From Flavobacteriales bacterium (GTDB lineage: Bacteria; Bacteroidota; Bacteroidia; UBA10329): a stretch of 64,000 nucleotides of DNA. The DNA is taken from the NCBI GenBank assembly GCA_016124845.1, contig WGMW01000029.1, positions 59,099 to 123,098 on the forward strand, in the 5' to 3' direction. Under the pieces are notes generated by a model. That model ran no database searches. It was not told the DNA's origin and was given only the letters and a program-made list of their open reading frames with translations. Made by a program: the position numbers and the translations under genes. Shown here in pieces: positions 46,952 to 54,500 of the stretch (position 1 is its first letter; each line of letters starts with the position of its first letter).

Positions 46952-47647
46952 TCAGGTAACCACCATCACCACCACATCGGAGTAAGCCCCATAGCCCTTG
47001 GTGCCTTTCGCACGTACGCGCACTTCATAGTATTTAAGAGGAGTAAGTCCCGTTATCACCGCATTGGCTGGCCTGGAAGCCACCGTTTTCCATGGACGTT
47101 CCACCACCGCTACCTCCGGTCCATTAACGGTCGAACCGTCAGTAGGTGGAATCGGTGGTGTCGGATCCGGTGGCATCGGTTGTTCAGAAACCACCTCGCG
47201 CACGTCCACCTCATAGAAGGCCGCGTTCTCCACCCTGCTCCACTTCAGTTTCAGCGTACCCGACTCCTCAGAACGCATATTCTTAACATTTTTCACCTTG
47301 GGCATATCACCTGCGCTGGCACGGGGCTTCGTGTGCTTGAATCCTGAACTCAGAATAATGTCGGTGTTGCCATCAGCAATGTCCGTCACGTAATCGCGGT
47401 ACTTGCGCACCATATTGTCCACCTCCCGCTCCTTGGTACGCATCAAGGCGATCTTGTCTCTTGCTCCGCTCTGTGCATTGTCCACCGCCAATTGCTGTGC
47501 ATTGATGGAAATCAGAAAATCGGCATAAGGCACGGGCGGATCCGCGAAAAGCGGGTCTGTGGACATTTTTGCTTGAATCACACGCTCCTCTGGGGATTTC
47601 TCCTCAATGGACCTGTTGAATTTGAATACTGCTTTGTAATAGCTCAT
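46952..47647 (-). CDS. fibronectin type III domain protein
   Basis: 231 residues, no signal peptide ('MSYYKAVFKFNRSIEEKSPEERVIQAK'). A helical N-terminal half (residues ~30-90, charged, 'IALMRTKEREVDNMVRKYRDYVTDIA') is followed by a FN3 domain ('SGTLKLKWSRVENAAFYEVDVREV' to 'TGLTPLKYYEVRVRAKGTKGYGAYSDVVVMVV') interrupted by a proline-rich loop 'PMPPDPTPPIPPTDGS'. Function unknown; similar cytoplasmic FN3 proteins are scattered in Bacteroidota. It borders the CRISPR locus. Confidence 0.8.
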   Translation of the reverse strand: MSYYKAVFKFNRSIEEKSPEERVIQAKMSTDPLFADPPVPYADFLISINAQQLAVDNAQSGARDKIALMRTKEREVDNMVRKYRDYVTDIADGNTDIILSSGFKHTKPRASAGDMPKVKNVKNMRSEESGTLKLKWSRVENAAFYEVDVREVVSEQPMPPDPTPPIPPTDGSTVNGPEVAVVERPWKTVASRPANAVITGLTPLKYYEVRVRAKGTKGYGAYSDVVVMVVT

Positions 47648-47807
47648 AGCTTCTACGTGTTGCGCAGTATCAGACGTTGTTCACATGCTATAACATCAAC
47701 ATATTTCACTTTATTGCATGGCATGAAAAAAAAAGTTTTTCACCCACTCTCCTACCCACGGTCCAGGATGTCATTCTACGCAAAAAGCAAGCTAACCTTC
47801 GCGCTCC

Positions 47808-47996
47808 GTTAACCGACTGAATCGGCCCGTTAGCTATCCCATGCGTTTTGCATCCATTCTTTTTCCCTGCGTTAACCAACTGAACCGCCCCGTTAACTAA
47901 CCAATGGCGTTTTTAGGATTTCTTTTTGGGGGAGTTAACTAACGGAAGCGGTGGGTTAGGTAACCAGTTATCTTTGAAATTCCAGAATCAGCCTCA
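47808..47996 (+). repeat. three 63-bp direct repeats upstream of the CRISPR array (putative leader)
   Basis: Units start at 47808, 47871 and 47934 (exact 63-base spacing), each opening with GTTAACY followed by AACTGAA/GACTGAA or a diverged form, then a second GTTA/GGTTA motif. Units 1 and 2 also share CCCGTTA and a CTTTTT run. The third unit is most diverged and ends in ATCTTTGAAAT, identical to 11 bases of the CRISPR repeat. The rest of the 356-bp gap (47648-47807) holds no convincing gene. Confidence 0.65.
47969..47976 (+). promoter_or_regulatory. -7 box in the CRISPR leader
   Basis: TATCTTTG, a perfect TAnnTTTG, 28 bases before the first CRISPR repeat and in the orientation of crRNA. No TTG at the right distance. 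Confidence 0.45.
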
Positions 47997-48003
47997 ACCA
48001 TCC

Positions 48004-49420
48004 GTTGTGGTTTGATTGATAAGCGATCTTTGAAATACTTTATAAATAAGGAAGCCGTCATTGATAACAGTTGTGGTTTGATTGATAAGCGATCTTTGAA
48101 ATACTTTTACCGCAAGCCGTTCGGTGGGGATGATAGTTGTGGTTTGATTGATAAGCGATCTTTGAAATACTCGCGCCATTGCTGGCTAACGTAACGCCAA
48201 GGTTGTGGTTTGATTGATAAGCGATCTTTGAAATACTTAAAATCAATGGCTCTGTTGCCTCAAAGAAGTTGTGGTTTGATTGATAAGCGATCTTTGAAAT
48301 ACTACAAAGTCCAAAGGCGATCAGAAGTCAAAGTTGTGGTTTGATTGATAAGCGATCTTTGAAATACTCGTTTACTGAAGAAGAGGCTGAAGAGACAGTT
48401 GTGGTTTGATTGATAAGCGATCTTTGAAATACTCTTCTTCGGCCTTGTTCTGAACCGCCTTCTGTTGTGGTTTGATTGATAAGCGATCTTTGAAATACTT
48501 CAAGGACACGCAATTTACAACACGTTTGAGTTGTGGTTTGATTGATAAGCGATCTTTGAAATACTATAGTAGGAGCAGGCACAGCTGCAGGCAGGTTGTG
48601 GTTTGATTGATAAGCGATCTTTGAAATACTAAGTTCAGCGATCACCATTCGTAAGAGGTTGTTGTGGTTTGATTGATAAGCGATCTTTGAAATACTCATA
48701 CGGAAACGCGTGCGCGTGTCTGCAGTGTTGTGGTTTGATTGATAAGCGATCTTTGAAATACTTGGGAATTGAAAGTGGAAGAGCCAACAGCAGTTGTGGT
48801 TTGATTGATAAGCGATCTTTGAAATACTCATGATAGAGGCAAAGAACAGCGAGAAGCTGTTGTGGTTTGATTGATAAGCGATCTTTGAAATACTTTCGGC
48901 ACTTGTTGGGGCGGTTGTCTCTTGGTTGTGGTTTGATTGATAAGCGATCTTTGAAATACTAGAAGTACTTCAAAGACCCGAAGGTTCCAAGTTGTGGTTT
49001 GATTGATAAGCGATCTTTGAAATACTTTTCGTCTGCGGACGGTGCGGGGATTGACAGTTGTGGTTTGATTGATAAGCGATCTTTGAAATACTTTGGCGTT
49101 GTACAACCATGCGACCTGAACGGTTGTGGTTTGATTGATAAGCGATCTTTGAAATACTAATCTCAGGCGACAGCAGCTCTACAAGCGTGTTGTGGTTTGA
49201 TTGATAAGCGATCTTTGAAATACTGGCGAAGTCCTTGTCTTGACCAATGAGCCAGTTGTGGTTTGATTGATAAGCGATCTTTGAAATACTAAAGCCGCGC
49301 CTCACTTCCTGTACAAGAAGTTGTGGTTTGATTGATAAGCGATCTTTGAAATACTACGCCCTTGGCTGTGAGCGAAAGCCGAAAGTTGTGGTTTGATTGA
49401 TAAGCGATCTTTGAAATACT
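48004..49420 (+). CRISPR. type II-C CRISPR array, 22 repeats and 21 spacers
   Basis: Twenty-two repeats of 36 nt (GTTGTGGTTTGATTG...ATCTTTGAAATACT), all apparently identical, starting at 48004, 48070, 48136 and so on to 49385, separated by 21 different spacers of 29 or 30 nt. The orientation is set by the tracrRNA at 56043, whose anti-repeat pairs with the GTTGTG end; thus crRNA is made from the + strand toward a terminator at 49477-49523. The array is convergent with the cas operon. No degenerate repeat within the array; a 23/36 match to the repeat lies just upstream (47948-47983). Reading frames on the minus strand here are artefacts of the repeats. Confidence 0.98.
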
Positions 49421-49476
49421 ATCATGTATTTCATTGATCTGAAAAACAGCGATTTAGAAAAGTCTTTCAATTTGGA

Positions 49477-49523
49477 AAATGCCCTTGTTGCACAGATAAT
49501 GCAGCTTGGGCATTTGCTTTTTT
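49477..49523 (+). terminator. terminator of the CRISPR transcript
   Basis: AAATGCCC (49477-49484) and GGGCATTT (49508-49515), with TGCA/TGCA pairing inside the loop, followed by GCTTTTTT. It is 57 bases after the last repeat and touches the cas2 stop codon from the opposite strand. Confidence 0.75.
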
Positions 49524-49866
49524 AGAACAATTCCAATTGGGGCGATGCTTGCGGCAACGTCTCCTTCTTCTTGCCCCAGAAGTTGAGGATATCACCATAC
49601 TGCTTGTCTGTTATCTGAACAATGCTGACGTGTCCTTTGCTCGGTATCAGACCCTTGACCCGTTTGATGTGTACCTGGCCGCTCTGCCAACTGGCGCAAT
49701 GGCGTGTATATACACTGAACTGCATCATCGTAAATCCATCCTTTTGCAGCTCCTTTCTGAACTGTTGGGCCTTCCTACGGTCAGTCTTTGTTTCGGTAGG
49801 GAGATCAAAGAATATGAATAGCCACATGATATGGTATTTATTGAGTCGTACCTGGCGGTCTTTCAT
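49522..49866 (-). CDS. cas2: CRISPR-associated endonuclease/integration factor Cas2
   Basis: 114 residues, ferredoxin-like fold. 'IMWLFIFFDLPTETKTDRRKAQQFRKELQKDGFTMMQFSVYTRHC' contains the conserved beta-1 Asp (D21); 'KGHVSIVQITDKQYGDILNFWGKK' is the second beta-strand/dimer part. With Cas1 it integrates new spacers. Last gene of the cas operon, separated from cas1 by the RAYT gene. It ends at the CRISPR terminator. Confidence 0.95.
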   Translation of the reverse strand: MKDRQVRLNKYHIMWLFIFFDLPTETKTDRRKAQQFRKELQKDGFTMMQFSVYTRHCASWQSGQVHIKRVKGLIPSKGHVSIVQITDKQYGDILNFWGKKKETLPQASPQLELF

Positions 49867-49882
49867 CTTGTATTTCTAAATC

Positions 49883-49915
49883 AACCCTGTCAGCGTTTAA
49901 AACGCTGACAGGGTT
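49883..49915. repeat. REP-like palindrome 1 (cas2/RAYT junction)
   Basis: Perfect 16-bp stem AACCCTGTCAGCGTTT with a single-base centre. Differs from the other three copies by compensated changes (GCGTT/AACGC in place of GAGTT/AACTC). Confidence 0.9.
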
Positions 49916-49927
49916 ATCGTTGCTGAA

Positions 49928-50557
49928 TCAAAGCCCATCCATGTGATAGTTCACAAACTCATCCTTTCCCTCAAACCAACCAATTACCGTTTCCCTTTCA
50001 AGGTGCGTGGCCGATTCTGACAAAATTGAACGGTATGAACTGAATACCCAATCGTCCAAATGGTTGCACAGTCCGGCCTTTACCGGATTGTGATGGATAT
50101 ACCTGACAAGTTTTTGAAAATACTCTACACCATCCATTTCAATACGCTGAAATGGTCTACTGAACAGCGAACCATGTCTTGCGTGTGCCTTATTGAATGC
50201 CTGCGTATAGCCATTGAACAGGTTGGAGAACCGTTGGGAAATGAATTTTGAAAGAATTTCTTCCTGCTCTAACCCTGTCAGAGTTCGGAACTCTGACAGG
50301 GTTGTCCTCCTGCCTCCGGCACTCTTCAGGTATTCCCCAATCAGTTCCGATTCGTTCCTGCAACTGATGAACAGATGAAAGTGGTCAGGCATTAGGCAAT
50401 ACGCATACGTTTTTACCAATGGTGTAAGATGATGACGGTACCGATCTAAAAAATAACGGTGATTGTCGTTTACTCTGAACAAGCGTTCATTGCCATTGGT
50501 ACGATTGTAAACATGATAGAACCCGTTCGGTCTTAAAACGCTCTGTCTGTTTTTCAT
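49928..50557 (-). CDS. REP-associated tyrosine transposase (RAYT, Y1 HUH) between cas1 and cas2
   Basis: 209 residues. Y1_Tnp/IS200-like fold: 'GFYHVYNRTNGNERLF', HUH motif 'YCLMPDHFHLFIS' (H59, H61), catalytic Tyr probably in 'FSNLFNGYTQAFNKAHARHGSLFSRPF' (Y117), and 'YIHHNPVKAGLCNHLDDWVFSSYRS' at the end. RAYTs are single-copy domesticated transposases that cleave and process REP palindromes. Residues ~85-96 ('TTLSEFRTLTGL') are encoded by a copy of the palindrome itself. Palindromes lie 12 bp downstream and 17 bp upstream of the gene. Same strand and spacing as the cas genes. Confidence 0.92.
   Translation of the reverse strand: MKNRQSVLRPNGFYHVYNRTNGNERLFRVNDNHRYFLDRYRHHLTPLVKTYAYCLMPDHFHLFISCRNESELIGEYLKSAGGRRTTLSEFRTLTGLEQEEILSKFISQRFSNLFNGYTQAFNKAHARHGSLFSRPFQRIEMDGVEYFQKLVRYIHHNPVKAGLCNHLDDWVFSSYRSILSESATHLERETVIGWFEGKDEFVNYHMDGL
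50271..50303. repeat. REP-like palindrome 2, inside the RAYT gene
   Basis: AACCCTGTCAGAGTTC, one base, then its exact complement. 33 bp, a multiple of three, so the reading frame is kept. Confidence 0.9.
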
Positions 50558-50574
50558 TCTCGTGCTTACAACTA

Positions 50575-50607
50575 AACCCTGTCAGAGTTTTGAACTCTGA
50601 CAGGGTT
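50575..50607. repeat. REP-like palindrome 3 (RAYT/cas1 junction)
   Basis: AACCCTGTCAGAGTT (50575-50589) TTG AACTCTGACAGGGTT (50593-50607); an outer A/T pair extends the stem. Lies 5 bp after the cas1 stop. Confidence 0.9.
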
Positions 50608-50612
50608 TTCAT

Positions 50613-51503
50613 TCAATTCAAACTGGCATACTTCAAGCTCTTATCCGTCCCCTCAAAACAGGCGGCTAAGCTGGCCGTAGTTTCCTGCAACGCCAACATT
50701 AAAGGCCGCTGACGTTTGCCCACCATGGTGTCCATGGTCAGTACCCCCAGCAGATGCGCTTTTGCCTCCTTCTCCACCTCATTGGTCATGCCGTGTTCTT
50801 CTATCCAATCAAGCACCAGCCTATCTACAAACGGACGGTAAGGTTCCATAATATCATCTGCCAAGCAGTAACTGTTGTACTGATTGCGATGGAAGATGCC
50901 CAATGTGGGATGCAGACCACTCCCCGCCAATGACCTTGCCGTAGCAGCCCGCAATATGGCATAACCGTAATTGAGCATGGCATTGGGCGCATCACCGAAC
51001 CGCTCTCTTCTAAAATCGCTTCCTAACAGGCGCGGCCAGTAAATGGCCGCCCCCTTCGCTTCCTCATTGGTAGGGTCGCCACTGCGCACCTGCTTGGCCT
51101 TGAACAATAATGCCTCGTGGTCCTTCCCCTCCTGTTTCAGAATAGCCGCCTGATTTACCAGCTTCTGCTTCACCGTCTGCATCCACAGGTTTTTCTTCAG
51201 CGGTTCACTCGCCTCTAGTTGTGAACGAAAGCGTTTGGTCTGTACAAGATTACCATCCAAATTGAGCAACATACCGTTGGGTAGGAACTTCTCGTTGCAG
51301 AAGATAACCGCCACATTATGCTGCAAGAACAACCGCATAATGCCCTGACTGAACGTGATCTGCGGATGCTCCAGCACCACAAAACCAAGATCCTCCACAG
51401 GGCGCGTATGCACCTCCCCTGTTTCCTTATCGTCTATCACTAACTGTTCCAGTCGGCTATGCAAATGATAGGGCTTGCTGAAGAAGAGGGTCTTATTGGC
51501 CAT
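50613..51503 (-). CDS. cas1: CRISPR-associated endonuclease Cas1 (type II)
   Basis: 296 residues, typical for type II Cas1. N-terminal beta-domain ('MANKTLFFSKPYHLHSRLEQLVI...DLGFVVLEHPQITFSQGIMRLFLQHNVAVIFCNEKFLPNGMLL') and helical catalytic domain with metal ligands E147/E148 ('SGDPTNEEAKGAAIYWPRLLG'), H205 ('LGIFHRNQYNSYCLADDIMEPYRP') and acidic D217/E220. Catalyses spacer integration with Cas2. 75 bp downstream of cas9, with a palindrome in the gap. No csn2 or cas4, hence subtype II-C. Confidence 0.97.
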   Translation of the reverse strand: MANKTLFFSKPYHLHSRLEQLVIDDKETGEVHTRPVEDLGFVVLEHPQITFSQGIMRLFLQHNVAVIFCNEKFLPNGMLLNLDGNLVQTKRFRSQLEASEPLKKNLWMQTVKQKLVNQAAILKQEGKDHEALLFKAKQVRSGDPTNEEAKGAAIYWPRLLGSDFRRERFGDAPNAMLNYGYAILRAATARSLAGSGLHPTLGIFHRNQYNSYCLADDIMEPYRPFVDRLVLDWIEEHGMTNEVEKEAKAHLLGVLTMDTMVGKRQRPLMLALQETTASLAACFEGTDKSLKYASLN

Positions 51504-51536
51504 TGTATTTGTGTTTGATCGATCAAGTCTAACCTA

Positions 51537-51570
51537 AACCCTGTCAGAGTTTTTGAACTCTGACAGGGTT
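51537..51570. repeat. REP-like palindrome 4 (cas1/cas9 junction)
   Basis: AACCCTGTCAGAGTT...AACTCTGACAGGGTT in the 75-bp gap between cas1 and cas9 (ends accurate to about 2 bases). Confidence 0.88.
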
Positions 51571-51578
51571 CTTCGTGG

Positions 51579-54500
51579 CTAAAAATCAAAGGTTATCTGC
51601 CCACTACGGCTTATTTCAAATCCTTCTCCACTTGCCAAAAAATTCCAACTGTTTCTGGTCAATACGATTTGTTCCCAAGGAGAATCAAGGTCAATTGAAC
51701 TCTTCTCCTTCAGGTCAGAGGCTGCACGTGCTTCTGTATGTGGCCTGAAGTAAAGCCTGCCACTTTTATCAAATTTCACAAGCTGGTACATTCTGGCACT
51801 CAGTTGTTTGGTGGATAAACCTTTAAGCTCGTCAGGATGGTTCTCGTAGAATAGAGCTAGAATTCCCTTTGTCAGCTTGAATTTCAGTTTTAAACCCTTT
51901 GGGCTCACCTCTGACACCGCCATTCCATTGGAAGCCTCCAGCATATTCAGAATAGTGAAATCTCGAATTATCTTACCATTCTTATCCGTTCCCTCGTAAA
52001 CCGCAAATAAATGATTGCCATCATTCATTACATGATAGTTTGCCTTATGCGCGTGTCTTGAAACATGGCTGTGCGGTTTCAAATGGATAGGGTCGGTTAC
52101 CGTTGGCTGGTACACTCTTACCTTCTTGATGGGCGTAAACTGCGTTTTGCCTTCTCGTGGCGGTATGCGGTAGAGGTCATTCTCAATACGTAGTTTGATG
52201 GCCTTTATCTGTGCATCAATGGCTGCAAGTTCTTCTTCCTCGGCCTTTTTACGCAGCTTGTTCAGTTCTGCGATCTCTTTATTGAGCGCGTTCTCCGTAT
52301 TACGGGCTGCCTTTACGATTTCCTTAACCTTCTCGTCAACTATGTTTTCCAGTTCATTATCTTTTAAACCACTTATCTCCTTCCTAACCACATAAAACAC
52401 TTTCTCCACCACGTTGCCGTCCTTATCCAACGTTGGTTTGTTCACATCCTTGTTCGCTGGCCTCAGGATGGCACCATAGAAAGTATCCTTGTGCAATGAA
52501 CCCCGTGCCGAATCTCCTTGCAGATAGACCACCTTGCCATTCTTGTCCTTGTCTATCTTTCCACGTTTACGCCTTTTTCTCTTGGAGGCTTTGCCCACGT
52601 TGTCAGGTGAATGATGCACTACCAGCACCTCATCCCGTAGGGCTTTTACATTCTCAGTAAAGCCTTTCCACGGCTTGGCGGCCTCCAAAATGGCCTTGGC
52701 TGCTTTGATGTTCCCATCCTCTTCCTTGCGCCAAGCCGAGGCGAGCACATCATATTTCTGTTTACTCATGCAGGCTATCACCACGGCATCTTGACAATGG
52801 TGCGTGTGGTTGCTTCGGTCTTTGGGCAAGTAAATTCGTTCGCTATTGGCATCGTGCAAGTAGTTTCCATTCTCATCTTTGGCAAATTCATGCAGCCCCC
52901 ATGCTTTGCGGAACTGATCCACCATGGAACCCTTAACGGAGTACACCTTGGGAAATAACGAAGCAAGAAATGCCCTCGATAGTTTGGAGATGATGCCGAT
53001 ATCGACCTTCTGGCTGTTCTTGAAACCGCTTTTCACTTCCTTCATGGCAAAACGTTCGTACTTGCCGTGCAGGTAGTCGCGTTCCAACCGCAACAGATGC
53101 CGTTTTTCAATTCGGGCATCTTTAGCCTCTTTGGTGGTTGATGCTTTTACGGCTCGTGAAACAGCTTCTATCTGTCTGTCCAACGCCTCATATTGGTCTT
53201 TCCAATGCTGAACATTTTCAAGGATGTCATCATGGTTCGGACAATCAGCAGGTATCCTGTTCTTCTTTACCTCGCGATTGTACTCACGGTCGCAGAGCGT
53301 TTTATTCATGTCTGAGTTATCCTCAGAAATACTGCGAGGCAGGGTGTGTTCAATATCGAACTTGGGATCAGAACCAACGAAGTCACAAACGGAAATCGTC
53401 TTGTTCGTATAGATACATTTCTTCCCCTGTTCAAGCCAAAGTTTGTACTTCAGAACATCATCTTCATTGGGCGTAATGCTCTTGCCACATTCCTTTTCGT
53501 AGAGTATGGCAATCTCTTTTCGGTTAGCCGCCTTTTCATCTTCCAACCGTTTCTGCCATTTCTGTATGGCCTTGCGCTTATTGGCATCATTCAACTCGCG
53601 CGAAAGCTCTATGTGAATAATGGTCTCTTCATCTATAATGTCCTCTTTGATGAGGGTATTGATCAGCTTGCGCAATTGATGCAACGAACGCATGGCCATC
53701 GGATTCCGCACCGAATTGGTCATCGGGCTTCCCAAGTACAATTTACCATCGGCAGCCCGTTCAGCATCTGGGTAGGTATCAATATCAGAAGGATGATAAA
53801 GCCTTTGTAATCGTGATTCGTCCGAACAAAGACTGTTATCTTTTATAAGGTCTAGCACCTTTTCGTCCAACCGCTTTTTGGGAAGGAATTTGCCTGTACG
53901 TATGCAGCTTAGGTATTTGGCCTCCACATCTGAAACAAGTTCCTTCCTTCGCTCCTCGTTCATGGCTTCAAGCCCTTTGTTTCCGTAGACCTCTATCAGT
54001 TTGTCTGCCACCATCTGATGATCAATGGCATCCAGTTGATGTGCACTATCATGCTTGTTCGGATACTGTTCCTTATAGGATGCAAGCAGGTCGTTTATCA
54101 GATTAACCCGCCTGTTGTCTTCCTTATCGTTGTCAATCACATCTTTGATGGCTCCCTTCAGGAAATCCTCATTTCCCTTCCATTTATCGACATCAATAAT
54201 GTCGGGCAACTTGGCCATAAAAACCGCATGCGAATACAGCAGTCCTTTCTTCAGATACGGAAGTATGCCGTTAATGGCTTTCAGACTCAATGCAGCGTAA
54301 TCCTTTTTCAGACGGATGGCCGCAAAGGCATTGGCCTTTTTATCACTTAGTCCCAGCTTGTCTTTGGCATAGGCAACAAGCCGTTCGTTACTGTCAAACG
54401 AGAACAGTACGTGCCACAGGTCGCGGTAATCCACTGCTTTATTGACCGTTTCACCCTTTCCGTTCTTGGCGGTGTAAGTGACATGGATGTCTTCGAGTTC

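Noticed and set aside
47492..47812. 106-codon + strand frame between the FN3 gene and the CRISPR leader
   Set aside because: Mostly antisense to the FN3 gene and runs into the leader repeats; no signal, domain or promoter.
47994..49305. Open reading frames on both strands across the CRISPR array, giving peptides with repeated 'VFQRSLINQTTT' or 'SISKIAYQSNHN'
   Set aside because: They are translations of the 36-nt repeat; the 66-base period is a multiple of three, so frames stay open.
49421..49476. Second tracrRNA or leader between array and cas2
   Set aside because: No useful complementarity to the repeat; the stretch leads into the terminator of the array.
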